DNA of 30,998 nucleotides, taken from DASQLQ01 sp035629935 (GTDB lineage: Bacteria; Actinomycetota; CADDZG01; WHSQ01). Positions 1-8,079 of the stretch are shown one piece after another (positions within the stretch are counted from its first letter, which is position 1; the number at the start of each line of letters is the position of its first letter). The position numbers were made by a program, and so were the translations under genes. Under the pieces are notes generated by a model that saw nothing but the letters and a program-made list of their open reading frames with translations, did not search any database and was not told the DNA's origin. The stretch is from positions 1-30,998 of the forward strand of contig DASQLQ010000076.1 of assembly GCA_035629935.1 (NCBI GenBank). The letters are read 5' to 3'.

Positions 1-2967
1 TTCGTAGCCGTGCGGCAGCAGCATCACCAGCCCGCTCTCCTGGCTCCATTTGTCTTCGCCGGCAACGATGAACTCGTCCACGACGATCTGCGCCCCGTTG
101 ATGAAGTCGCCGAACTGAGCCTCCCAGCAAACGAGAGCGTCGCCGTTCCCCACCGAGTATCCGTATTCGAAGCCGACCGCCGCGTACTCGGACAAGAGAC
201 TGTCGTACAAACGGAACGGTTGCTGGTCGTCCTCGATATGGTTGAGAGGGATGTACTCCTCGCCCGTGCGGTGATCGACGAGCACGCCATGCCGTTGGCT
301 GAACGTGCCGCGACGGGAATCCTGTCCGGCGAGCCGCACCGTGAACCCTTCGAGCATCAACGAGCCATACGCAAGAGCCTCGCCGGCCGCCCAGTAGATC
401 GCATCCCTGTCGAGCATGTCGCGGCGCTTCTCGATCTGACGGCGGAGCTTGGGGTGAGGCTCGAAGCCAACGGGGAAGGTGGTCAACGCCTCGTGGATGC
501 GCTCGAGCCGATCGAGCGCGACGCCGGTCTCGACCTCGGTGAGGAGATCCCGGGTCGGCGTCGGTTCCAGTGCTCTTGGCGGTTCGGGCGGAGCGGCCCC
601 CTTTGTTTCCTCGAAGCCTTCCTGCAACCGCTTGCGGAACGACTCGAAGGAGGCCTCGGCCTCGTCGATCGTCAGTTCGCCTCTGTTGAGCAGACTCTCC
701 GTGTAGATCTTGCGAACCGATCGCCGCTCATCGATCTTGGCGTACATCAGAGGCTGAGTGAAGGCCGGCTCGTCCCCCTCGTTGTGTCCGTAGCGCCGAT
801 AGCAGACGAGGTCGATCACGATGTCCTTCTCGAACTCCTGTCGGAAGGCAAAAGCGAGGTTCACGGCGCGCACGCACGCCTCGGGATCGTCGCCATTCAC
901 ATGGATGATCGGCGCCTGGATCAACTTGGCGACGTCGGTCGCGTAGGTAGTCGACCGTCCGGCCTTCGGCGCCGTCGTGAAGCCGATGTTGTTGTTGACG
1001 ACGATGTGGACGGTGCCGCCGACGCGATAACCCGGAAGGTCGTACATATTGAGTGTCTCAGCGACCACGCCCTGTCCCGCGAACGCCGCGTCGCCATGCA
1101 AGAGAACCGGCATAACGCGGTCAGCTGCATCCTCGCCCAGGAGATCCTGTTTCGCTCGTGTCAGTCCCTCGACCACGGGATCGACGGCTTCGAGGTGCGA
1201 GGGGTTGGACGCAAGGACGATCGCAAGTTCGTTCCCACCTCGGGCGGTGAACCTTCCGGTCATGCCGAGGTGGTACTTGACGTCACCCGAGCCCTGCACG
1301 GTGTCCTCGTCGATATCGCCTTCGAACTCCTTGAAGATCTCCTTAAGCGGTTTACCGACCACGTTCGCCAGAACGTTCAACCGGCCACGGTGCGCCATCC
1401 CCATGACCACCTCGACCATGCCCGCACCGGCAGCGCGCTCGAGCAGTGTGTCGAGCATCGGGATCAGGCTGTCCGCTCCCTCCAGAGAGAACCTCTTGTG
1501 ACCGGTGTATTTCGAATGAAGGAACCGTTCGAAGGCCTCGGCAGCATTCAATCGCTCGAGGATGTGCTTCTTCTCGTCACTGGGGAGATCGTCTGCGACC
1601 CCCGACTCGACCCGCACCTGGATCCACTGCTTCTCGTCGGGATCCGAGATGTGCATGTACTCGACACCCATGGTGCGGCAGTAGGCCTCTCGGAGGGTGT
1701 CGATGATCTGTCTCAAGGTTTGCCTGCGGGGGCCGGGTAGATCGGTAAGGAATTCCCTATCGAGGTCCCAAACGGTCAGTCTGTGGTGCGTGAGGTCGAG
1801 CTCGCGATGACTCAGGATCTCCCACGCGATCGGGTTCAGGTCAGCGAGGAGATGTCCTCGGACCCTGTACATGTTGATCAGCTGGATCACCCGTGACTGC
1901 TTCTCGAGCTCGGCATCGGTGCCTTCGATCGCCGCGCTGTCTCGATCCCAGGTGACGGGCTCGTACGGGATCTTCAACGCCGCGAAGATCTCGTCGTAGA
2001 AGCGATCGTTGCCCAGTAGAAGCTCGTGGATGTAACCGAGGAACTGCCCTGATTCCGCTCCCTGGATCACGCGGTGGTCGTAGGTGCTCGTGACGGTGAG
2101 GACCTTGCTGACACCGATCTGAGCAAGCGCCCGCGGATCAGAGGCTTCGTACTCGGGTGGGTAACCGATTGACCCTGTGCCGACGATCAATCCTTGCTTC
2201 GGCATCAACCTCGGGACCGAGAGACTCGTACCGACGGTTCCCGGATTCGTCAACGTCACGGTCGTGTCGGCGAAATCGTCGGGATCGACCTTGTTCGTCT
2301 TGACCTTTCGGATCAGCTCCTCGTACGCGGACCAGAAGCTAGCGAAGTCGAGTTGCTCCGCGTTCTTGATGTTCGGGACGAGCAGGATGCGCGATCCATC
2401 CGGGCGCTCGACGTCGACCGCCAAACCGAAGTTCACCTGTTTGCGATGAACGATGTGCGGCTGGCCATCCACTTCGACGTAAGACGCCTTCATCGCAGGA
2501 CGCGCTTCGAGCGCCTTGAGGATCGCGTAGCCGATGATGTGGGTGAAAGAAACTTTCCCGCCGCGCCGACCGGCGAGGAAACGATTGACGATCCGCCGGT
2601 TCTCCTCGAGCAACTTCGCCGGCATCGTTCGCACCGAGGTCGCCGTCGGTACCCCGAGGGACGCTTCCATGTTCTCTGCGATACGCGCGGCCACGCCTCT
2701 TAGCGGGGAGGCCTCCTCCGGGACCGGGCTCGGCGCCGGCTTGGGCTGTTCGATCGGCTTGGCATCCGTAACGGTTTCAGAGGCCGACGTCGGGGGCTTC
2801 CCTGCTTCCCCGGCCTCTCCGAGACCTGGTTTGTAGTCCTCGAAGAAGTCCCGCCAGGTCTCCCCCACGGCTTTGGGGTTCTCGAGCCACTTGCGATACA
2901 TCTCGTCGACCAGCCAGACGTTCGGTCCGAAGACGTCCTCCGCCTGCTGCTCCAACTCTTCGTCCAT
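1..2967 (-). CDS. kgd: Multifunctional 2-oxoglutarate metabolism enzyme (Kgd/SucA, E2-E1 fusion), 3' end outside window
   Basis: Cytosolic TCA-cycle enzyme that decarboxylates 2-oxoglutarate with thiamine diphosphate; the actinobacterial form fuses an E2-like acyltransferase domain to the E1 domain. Translating the minus strand from the ATG at 2967 gives 989 codons without a stop, running off the left edge; the family is usually about 1,230 residues, so roughly the last fifth is missing. Visible: a SucA-type N-terminal helix (FGPNVWLVDEMYRKWL, residues about 9-24), a Pro/Ala/Glu-rich linker (about 45-90), the E2 active-site motif TYDHRVIQGAESG with His298, and E1 motifs NNNIGFTTAPK and GDAAFAGQG (thiamine diphosphate/Mg binding, nt 1065-1110). 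The next gene upstream, on the same strand, ends 50 bp away and is unrelated. No clear ribosome site precedes the ATG. Identity is very secure; the combination of E2 and E1 motifs excludes plain SucA. Confidence 0.96.
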   Translation of the reverse strand, partial: MDEELEQQAEDVFGPNVWLVDEMYRKWLENPKAVGETWRDFFEDYKPGLGEAGEAGKPPTSASETVTDAKPIEQPKPAPSPVPEEASPLRGVAARIAENMEASLGVPTATSVRTMPAKLLEENRRIVNRFLAGRRGGKVSFTHIIGYAILKALEARPAMKASYVEVDGQPHIVHRKQVNFGLAVDVERPDGSRILLVPNIKNAEQLDFASFWSAYEELIRKVKTNKVDPDDFADTTVTLTNPGTVGTSLSVPRLMPKQGLIVGTGSIGYPPEYEASDPRALAQIGVSKVLTVTSTYDHRVIQGAESGQFLGYIHELLLGNDRFYDEIFAALKIPYEPVTWDRDSAAIEGTDAELEKQSRVIQLINMYRVRGHLLADLNPIAWEILSHRELDLTHHRLTVWDLDREFLTDLPGPRRQTLRQIIDTLREAYCRTMGVEYMHISDPDEKQWIQVRVESGVADDLPSDEKKHILERLNAAEAFERFLHSKYTGHKRFSLEGADSLIPMLDTLLERAAGAGMVEVVMGMAHRGRLNVLANVVGKPLKEIFKEFEGDIDEDTVQGSGDVKYHLGMTGRFTARGGNELAIVLASNPSHLEAVDPVVEGLTRAKQDLLGEDAADRVMPVLLHGDAAFAGQGVVAETLNMYDLPGYRVGGTVHIVVNNNIGFTTAPKAGRSTTYATDVAKLIQAPIIHVNGDDPEACVRAVNLAFAFRQEFEKDIVIDLVCYRRYGHNEGDEPAFTQPLMYAKIDERRSVRKIYTESLLNRGELTIDEAEASFESFRKRLQEGFEETKGAAPPEPPRALEPTPTRDLLTEVETGVALDRLERIHEALTTFPVGFEPHPKLRRQIEKRRDMLDRDAIYWAAGEALAYGSLMLEGFTVRLAGQDSRRGTFSQRHGVLVDHRTGEEYIPLNHIEDDQQPFRLYDSLLSEYAAVGFEYGYSVGNGDALVCWEAQFGDFINGAQIVVDEFIVAGEDKWSQESGLVMLLPHGYE

Positions 2968-3017
2968 CGCCCTATTGTCCCATCGTGTACACGACCGGCG
3001 CCCTGAACGAGGCTTGG

Positions 3018-3695
3018 CTATTCGTTGAGTGGGGTTCCCGTGTAGTTGTACTGGGAGAAGACCTCTAGATACGGCTCCGGGTCGCCCTTCCACTCCAAGC
3101 CTCGAACCTCGTCCCGGGTTCTGCGCCCGGTCAGCGAACGAAGGATCTCGAAAGGCTCTCCCGAGACCGACACCACCGGATCGCCGGCACCGGCCACCCA
3201 GCTGAGACCATCCGCCTTCACCGCGACGGCATCCAGGCCGGCTTTCTTCACTCGGGTACCGAAGAACCGTATGTATGTGTAGGTGGGTAGCTCCAATGTT
3301 GCAGCTCCACGCGCTCCCGGCTGACCCAGGGCGCCACGCAGGTCGTGTTCGTGTGTGATCAAGTCCCCGATGAGTCCACCGGCCAGGGCCGGATGGATGG
3401 TGTTGAGGGTGGACTCGATCAGGGTCGCGTGCTCTTTCCATTCACTGATCAGGTCTTCGAGCGGCCGCTCCCGTCTCTCGGATACCTGTGCCTCGGTCCA
3501 CTCGTCTCCGCCCATTTCCGAGACGTTGCCTGCAACCGAGTCGGCGGCCACACCGATCACATGTGACAACAGTTCCTTGACCGTCCAGTCGGGACAAGCC
3601 GGGACTTTCTTGGAGAGGCCCTCCTCACCTGCCTGTGAAACGAGGTTGCAGCAACGCTCGCGGCTCTCGGAGTAAGCCTTCGTGTAGTCGGCCAT
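3018..3695 (-). CDS. Maleylpyruvate isomerase-family (mycothiol-dependent/DinB fold) protein
   Basis: A 225-residue protein of the DinB/mycothiol-dependent maleylpyruvate isomerase fold, a metal-binding four-helix bundle. Signatures: VPACPDWTVKELLSHV near residues 31-46, whose His is a predicted metal ligand, and HEHDLRGALG near 115-124, supplying the second His pair. The family uses mycothiol or related thiols for isomerisation or conjugation; the substrate here cannot be read from sequence. The C-terminal third (about 145-220) is the SCP2-like extension common in this family. The ATG at 3695 is preceded on its strand by TAGGGT six bases upstream, an arrangement fitting a leaderless mRNA. 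It is divergent from the 3778 gene, and a second member of the same fold lies at 4380, so the two may share a pathway. Confidence 0.85.
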   Translation of the reverse strand: MADYTKAYSESRERCCNLVSQAGEEGLSKKVPACPDWTVKELLSHVIGVAADSVAGNVSEMGGDEWTEAQVSERRERPLEDLISEWKEHATLIESTLNTIHPALAGGLIGDLITHEHDLRGALGQPGARGAATLELPTYTYIRFFGTRVKKAGLDAVAVKADGLSWVAGAGDPVVSVSGEPFEILRSLTGRRTRDEVRGLEWKGDPEPYLEVFSQYNYTGTPLNE

Positions 3696-3740
3696 GGACC
3701 CACCCTACCCGCCCGACTTTGCCTCTCGCCTTTGCAGGAG

Positions 3741-3746
3741 TACCTT
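3741..3746 (+). promoter_or_regulatory. Candidate -10 element (TACCTT) for the 3778-4946 gene pair
   Basis: The hexamer TACCTT fits the actinobacterial TAnnnT -10 form and lies 31 bases before the ATG at 3778, leaving room for the AGGAGG ribosome site at 3767-3772. The same hexamer precedes the MFS gene at 4947. No convincing -35 was seen. Confidence 0.35.
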
Positions 3747-3777
3747 CGACCTAACGTCCCCGGACCAGGAGGTCGCC

Positions 3778-4383
3778 ATGTTCGTTCAGATAATCTCGGG
3801 CCGCTGTACCGACCCGGCCGGTTTACAGAAACAGAACGATCGGTGGGAAGAGGAGCTGAAGCCGGGGGCGGCCGGATTCCTCGGAGCAACCGGTGGCGTA
3901 ACGCCGGACGGAACGTTCATCCTGGCAGCGCGATTCGAATCCGAAGAAGCCGCTCAGAAGAACTCCGATCGTCCCGAGCAGGGTCAATGGTGGTCGGAAA
4001 CCGAGCAGTACCTCGAGGACGCCACGTTCACGAACTCGAGCGACGTCAACGAATGGGGGCCAGGCGGCGGCGGATCGGACGATGCTGGTTTCGTCCAGAT
4101 CATGCGGGGTCGCACCAAGGACCGAAAGAAGATGGAGGAAGTCGACCAACAGTTCGAGGACGAGATGGCCAAGGTTAGACCCGATGTCATCGGCGCCTAC
4201 CGGATCTGGGACACGCCCGACTCGTACACGGACCTCATCTACTTCACCTCCGAAGCCGAAGCGAGGGTCGGCGAGAAGAAAGAGATGCCCGAGCACCTGA
4301 AGAAGGCGTTCGAGGAATCGATGTCTCTGGTCGAAGACATCAAGTTCTACGACCTGCCCGAACCCTGGCTCTCCAGCAAATGA
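3778..4383 (+). CDS. Tandem dimeric alpha/beta-barrel domain protein
   Basis: A 201-residue protein of two similar halves: FVQIISGRC (residues 2-10) opens the first and FVQIMRGRT (105-113) the second, each about 90 residues, joined by a Gly/Ser-rich linker (about 95-103). The pattern matches the ferredoxin-like dimeric alpha/beta barrel (antibiotic-biosynthesis-monooxygenase/YciI-like) fold, here as a fused pseudo-dimer. No catalytic residues can be assigned; members include small monooxygenases and ligand binders. A longer reading frame opens at 3694, but the ATG at 3778 has an AGGAGG at 3767-3772 with 5-base spacing and starts exactly on the first domain strand, so I chose it. Its TGA overlaps the next ATG by four bases (ATGA), implying translational coupling. 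Function unknown. Confidence 0.8.
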   Translation: MFVQIISGRCTDPAGLQKQNDRWEEELKPGAAGFLGATGGVTPDGTFILAARFESEEAAQKNSDRPEQGQWWSETEQYLEDATFTNSSDVNEWGPGGGGSDDAGFVQIMRGRTKDRKKMEEVDQQFEDEMAKVRPDVIGAYRIWDTPDSYTDLIYFTSEAEARVGEKKEMPEHLKKAFEESMSLVEDIKFYDLPEPWLSSK

Positions 4384-4946
4384 GCGACCTCAAGGATCTC
4401 TATCGTCGGGCTGTCGACATGTTCGGCGGCCTGGTTCACCAGGTCCCCGACACTGGGTGGAAAGCGTCGACGCCGTGCAGCGACTGGGATGTCCACACCC
4501 TCGTCAATCACCTGGTGAACGAAGACAAATGGGTCACTCCTCTGCTCGCTGGGAAGACCATCGAAGAAGTAGGGGACGCGTTCGATGGTGATCTTCTGGG
4601 GGCCGACCCCAAGAAGGCGTGGGAGCAGGCAGCGCAGGAGTCCGTCACCGCCGTCGAACAGGCCGGCGTCGAAGAACGCACCGTGCACGTGTCCTTCGGT
4701 GACATCCCGGGGCGCGATTACATCTCGCAGGTTCTTACCGATCACGTGATCCATTCGTGGGACCTTGCGCGTGGGCTCGGCGTCGACGACTCTCTCGACC
4801 CCGAGCTCGTGGACTTCGCACACGCCTATCTCGAACCGCAAGCAGAAGCCTGGCGCAGCGCTGGGGCTTTCGGGGACAAGGTTGAAGTGCAGGACGGCGC
4901 AGATCAACAGACGAAGTTGCTGGCGATGACCGGCCGAAAGGCCTAG
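4380..4946 (+). CDS. TIGR03086-type metal-binding (MDMPI/DinB fold) protein
   Basis: A 188-residue protein of the mycothiol-dependent maleylpyruvate isomerase/DinB superfamily, short form without the C-terminal SCP2-like domain. Motifs: STPCSDWDVHTLVNHLVNE near residues 30-48, with a predicted metal-ligand His, and the DHVIHSWDLARG segment near 121-132 with the second His pair. It starts within the stop codon of the tandem-barrel gene (ATGA overlap) and is probably co-transcribed and coupled with it. The product probably binds a divalent metal and may act on thiol conjugates; no substrate is inferable. Together with the family member at 3018 it brackets the tandem-barrel gene. Confidence 0.85.
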   Translation: MSDLKDLYRRAVDMFGGLVHQVPDTGWKASTPCSDWDVHTLVNHLVNEDKWVTPLLAGKTIEEVGDAFDGDLLGADPKKAWEQAAQESVTAVEQAGVEERTVHVSFGDIPGRDYISQVLTDHVIHSWDLARGLGVDDSLDPELVDFAHAYLEPQAEAWRSAGAFGDKVEVQDGADQQTKLLAMTGRKA

Positions 4947-4952
4947 TACCTT
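4947..4952 (+). promoter_or_regulatory. Candidate -10 element (TACCTT) for near-leaderless transcription of the MFS gene
   Basis: TACCTT ends nine bases before the ATG at 4962, directly after the TAG of the preceding gene. No Shine-Dalgarno sequence precedes that ATG. The same TAnnnT-N9-start geometry recurs at several genes in the window (10088, 21347 minus, 21393, 23777). Confidence 0.5.
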
Positions 4953-4961
4953 CCCCCTTCC

Positions 4962-6170
4962 ATGACACAAGGGAAGGCTTCTAGCGACGCGCGCGAGAAA
5001 GTCGTCTCGCCGGTCTTCCTGTTGGTCACGTTCTCGACGTTCGCCTATTTCCTCACCGTCGGGGCGATCCTTCCCGTACTCCCGCGTTACGTCGAGGGGC
5101 CACTCGCTTCCGGAAACGTTGCGGTGGGACTTGCAACCGGAGCATTCGCGATCACCGCGGTGCTCCTGCGCCCGTTCGTAGGACGGGTGAGCGACCGGCG
5201 CGGACGCAGGATCCTGATCATCGGCGGCGGATTGGGGGTCGGGCTGACCGTGGCCGGATACGCCCTGACAGATGCTCTCGTGCCTTTGATCATCCTGCGC
5301 TTGATCACAGGTGTCGGCGAGGCGGCGTTCTACGTGGGTGTCGCCAGCGTCGTGAACGATTTGGCGCCCGACGCACGACGCGGTGAAGCACTTAGCTACT
5401 TCTCCCTGGCGTTGTTCGGGGGGTTGGCTCTCGGCCCCGTGTTCGCCGAACCGCTGTTAGAGGCCGCGGGCTTCCACTCCGTCTGGCTCGCTGCCGGCGC
5501 CAGCGCCATGGTCGCCGGGGTCGTCGGCTTCGTCGTGCCGGACACGCGGCCCCCGGGAGTTGCCGAAGGACCGCCGGGCCGGATCGTGCACCCCGCTGCG
5601 CTCCGACCAGGCTCCATCCTTGCGACGCACATCTGGGCCCTTGCGACGTTTTCTTCCTTCGTAACCCTGTATGCGTTGTCGCTCGGCATGGAGGGCTCCC
5701 GTTACGTGTTCGCGTTTCACTCCGCGATCGTCCTTTTGATCCGTGGCTTCGGAGCTCGACTTCCCGACATCCTGGGACCACGCCGATCGACCCGCACCGC
5801 ATTGACATGCACCGCGATCGGCCTGGGGATCATGGGGATCTGGGGCACTCCGGTGGGCCTGTTCGTGGCCACCGGGGTCTTCTCGCTCGGTCATTCGCTC
5901 GCGTTCCCCGCGCTCATGACCCTCGCGATCCGGAGCGCTCCCCCAACCGAGCGAGGGGCCGTGGTCGGAACGTTCACCGCTTTCTTCGACGCGGCCTTCG
6001 GTATCGGTGCGATCGCGGCGGGAACCCTTGCCGATGCAGTCGGGTACCGAGGCTCGTTCATCGGAGCGGCGTTGGTTGCTCTATTCGGTCTGGGCCTCAC
6101 GTTCGGGTACGCACGCGGTGCCCGCAAGGAGGAAGAAAGGATCGACCCGGAAGCAGCCGCCACCCGCTAG
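4962..6170 (+). CDS. MFS transporter, 12-TM drug-efflux type
   Basis: A 402-residue inner-membrane protein of the major facilitator superfamily, the usual length for 12 transmembrane helices. The cytoplasmic loop between helices 2 and 3 carries GRVSDRRGRRILIIGG (about residues 72-87), matching the MFS signature GxxxDRxGRR, and helix 5 has a GEALSYFSLALFGG-like stretch (about 145-158). The halves are joined by a hydrophilic loop near 190-210. Such carriers exchange small molecules for protons, often as exporters; the substrate is not inferable. The ATG at 4962 has no ribosome site, but TACCTT lies nine bases upstream, so a near-leaderless transcript is likely. The gene starts 15 bp after the MDMPI-like gene and could also be read through from it. 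The stop codon overlaps the -10 of tRNA-His. Confidence 0.9.
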   Translation: MTQGKASSDAREKVVSPVFLLVTFSTFAYFLTVGAILPVLPRYVEGPLASGNVAVGLATGAFAITAVLLRPFVGRVSDRRGRRILIIGGGLGVGLTVAGYALTDALVPLIILRLITGVGEAAFYVGVASVVNDLAPDARRGEALSYFSLALFGGLALGPVFAEPLLEAAGFHSVWLAAGASAMVAGVVGFVVPDTRPPGVAEGPPGRIVHPAALRPGSILATHIWALATFSSFVTLYALSLGMEGSRYVFAFHSAIVLLIRGFGARLPDILGPRRSTRTALTCTAIGLGIMGIWGTPVGLFVATGVFSLGHSLAFPALMTLAIRSAPPTERGAVVGTFTAFFDAAFGIGAIAAGTLADAVGYRGSFIGAALVALFGLGLTFGYARGARKEEERIDPEAAATR

Positions 6171-6173
6171 TCT
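6168..6173 (+). promoter_or_regulatory. Candidate -10 element (TAGTCT) of tRNA-His
   Basis: TAGTCT fits TAnnnT, begins with the TAG stop codon of the MFS gene and lies 13 bases before the tRNA 5' end. No clear -35 was recognised. Confidence 0.4.
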
Positions 6174-6186
6174 CTTGATGCACCAT

Positions 6187-6262
6187 GGCGGCCGTAGCTC
6201 AGCTAGGTTAGAGCACCTGGTTGTGGTCCAGGATGTCGCCGGTTCGAATCCGGTCGGTCGCC
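6187..6262 (+). tRNA. tRNA-His (anticodon GTG)
   Basis: Folds as a full cloverleaf: acceptor GCGGCCG (6188-6194) pairs with CGGTCGC (6255-6261), D-stem GCTC/GAGC, anticodon stem CCTGG/CCAGG with loop TTGTGGT (anticodon GTG), and T-arm GCCGG-TTCGAAT-CCGGT. An extra G at 6187 faces discriminator C at 6262, the G-1:C73 pair diagnostic of histidine tRNAs. CCA is not encoded. Confidence 0.97.
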
Positions 6263-6288
6263 CTAGCTCCCCCTAGCATGGAGTGCCA

Positions 6289-7602
6289 ATGGACCTCGAA
6301 GCCGTGATCGAATTCCTGCGCTACTTCACCCTCGTCGTCTACATCCTGCTCGCGCTCCTCTCCTTCCTCGAGTGGCGCAAGAAGCCGACGGCTCCAGGGG
6401 CCTGGATGGCCGGCACGTTCGGGGTCCTCGGTCTCGTAAGCGGGTTGGGCCTGTTGATCCCCGAGGAGGCAAGCGCGACGCGCGATCTCCTCGTTAAGGT
6501 CGACATCGCGATCCTTGTGTTGTTCCCGTACTTCCTCTATCGGTTCTCGGCCGCTTTCCAGATCAAGATCCGGCCCCTCCGGATCCTGGCTCTGACGCTC
6601 ACTGGAATCGTTGTCGTATGGATCTTCCTGTTGGGGGGCTTCCCCGAGGAAGGCGAACCGACACCGCGTTCCTTGCTGCCCTTCCTGGTCGCGTTCATCA
6701 CGCAGTGGGTCGTTCTGTCGACGATTATGGCGGTTCGATTGTGGAAGGCCGGAAACGGGCAGTCGCGTATCGCCCGGAAACGGATGCGGCTGATGAGCAT
6801 CGCAGCGACGCTCCTCAGCGTCATCATCATCGCCTCAGGCTTTTCCGGAGGCGAGCAGTCCGAAGGCGTCCAGATCGTCAACTCTCTCCTAGGGCTCGTC
6901 GCGGTTCTAACGCTCTTCGTCGGCTACAGCCCTCCCGAATTCATGAGAGCGGCCTGGCGTAAACGGCCAGTAGAGGACATGAGACGAGCGATCGTCGCCC
7001 TGCTCTCAGCCGAGGCCGAACGCGAGGTCACTCAAGGGATCATGCCTCACGTTTCCCAGATCGTCGGCGCGCGCGGGGTCGCGTTCGTCGACAAAGAGGG
7101 AAGACTGATCGACAGTCTCGACACGACTCCGGAGATGACCTCGGCGATCCCCGAACTACTGGCGCGGGAAGACGGCAACGAGATGAACGACACGATGGTG
7201 TTCCGCTACCCGGAAGGATCTTTGGTGGTGTGGGCGAACCAATATGCACCTTTCTTCGGAACCGAAGAGTCCGACATCATCCGGGGTGTGGGCGCAATGA
7301 CCGAGCTCGCGCTCGAGAAAACGAGGGCGGCCGAACTGAAGGTGGCTCTTGCCGAGGCCCAGCAGCGTCGCAAGCAGGCGCTGCAGATCAACGACGACAT
7401 CGTGCAGGGCCTCGCAGTGGCGAAGTACGCGTTCGAGCTAGGACAGGAGAACAAGGGGCGCGATGCTCTCGATCAGACCCTGGAAGCAGCCAAGAGCATC
7501 ATCAGTGAGCTCTTGCAGGAGATCGAGCCGAACGAGACCCTGCGGCCCGGATCCCTGGTTCGAGATACCCCGGCCCGCACCAAGACCTACAACGTCGAAT
7601 AG
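6289..7602 (+). CDS. Membrane sensor with truncated, Asn-substituted dimerization (HisKA_3-like) segment
   Basis: A 437-residue protein. The N-terminal half (about residues 5-210) holds six to seven hydrophobic helices like a 7TM sensory module; residues about 225-345 resemble a GAF-type domain, followed by a coiled-coil lead (about 345-365) and a short helical-hairpin segment. That segment reads INDDIVQGLAVAKYAFELG, close to the H-box of HisKA_3 kinases but with Asn368 where the phosphorylated His normally sits, and the protein ends about 70 residues later with no ATPase domain. It is therefore probably a receptor or adaptor, not an active kinase. The frame opens at a GTG (6283), but GGAG at 6280-6283 sits five bases before the ATG at 6289. 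It converges on a receiver-domain gene with one base between stop codons, suggesting a functional pair. Confidence 0.75.
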   Translation: MDLEAVIEFLRYFTLVVYILLALLSFLEWRKKPTAPGAWMAGTFGVLGLVSGLGLLIPEEASATRDLLVKVDIAILVLFPYFLYRFSAAFQIKIRPLRILALTLTGIVVVWIFLLGGFPEEGEPTPRSLLPFLVAFITQWVVLSTIMAVRLWKAGNGQSRIARKRMRLMSIAATLLSVIIIASGFSGGEQSEGVQIVNSLLGLVAVLTLFVGYSPPEFMRAAWRKRPVEDMRRAIVALLSAEAEREVTQGIMPHVSQIVGARGVAFVDKEGRLIDSLDTTPEMTSAIPELLAREDGNEMNDTMVFRYPEGSLVVWANQYAPFFGTEESDIIRGVGAMTELALEKTRAAELKVALAEAQQRRKQALQINDDIVQGLAVAKYAFELGQENKGRDALDQTLEAAKSIISELLQEIEPNETLRPGSLVRDTPARTKTYNVE

Positions 7603-7603
7603 A

Positions 7604-7999
7604 TCACAACCGTCTGCAGTCGTCCTTCGAGGGAGCCGCATAGACGGTTTCCAACGCCTTCATGATGTCGTTGGGATGACGCCCTTTTTCGATGAAGCCC
7701 ATGGCGCAGAGCTTGACCGCCTGCTCTGCCATTACCTCGGCTTGGAATCCCGACAGGACGAGGATTCGACTATCCGACGACACCTCGTAGATCCGCGGGA
7801 TCGCCGAGAGTCCGTCCAGATTGGGCATCGCCATATCGAGGAGCACCAGATCGGGTTTGTGCCGGTCAGCCATCTCGATGGCTTCGTATCCGTCGGAGGC
7901 TTCCCCCACCACATCGAAGCCGCCGTGCCTATCCATCGCTAAACGCAGAAGTGTTCTCATATCCGGGACGTCGTCAACGATCAGCACCGAGATAGCCAT
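7604..7999 (-). CDS. Stand-alone response-regulator receiver (CheY-like) protein
   Basis: A 131-residue receiver domain with no output domain. All phosphorelay residues are visible: acidic pair Asp9-Asp10 (LIVDD), phosphoacceptor Asp55 (LVLLDMAMPNLDG), Ser83 (LVLSG) and Lys105 (FIEKG). It should be phosphorylated by a sensor kinase and signal by protein-protein contact. The open frame extends to 8053, but AAGGAG at 8008-8013 points to the ATG at 7999 (alternative ATG at 8005); the upstream extension lacks family character. The gene is convergent with the kinase-like sensor, whose lack of a catalytic domain means a different kinase must phosphorylate this protein. Confidence 0.88.
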   Translation of the reverse strand: MAISVLIVDDVPDMRTLLRLAMDRHGGFDVVGEASDGYEAIEMADRHKPDLVLLDMAMPNLDGLSAIPRIYEVSSDSRILVLSGFQAEVMAEQAVKLCAMGFIEKGRHPNDIMKALETVYAAPSKDDCRRL

Positions 8000-8079
8000 C
8001 TGCATAGCTCCTTCTCCCCCGCGACAAGCATGGGTCGTCCCCGAAGCGGGCACAAGTGGGTTAGGAAAAGGAGATGGTC

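Noticed and set aside
10..1740. Long plus-strand reading frame of 576 codons
   Set aside because: It lies antisense to kgd, whose minus-strand translation shows diagnostic E2 and E1 motifs; the plus frame has no recognisable domain and is a GC-rich shadow.
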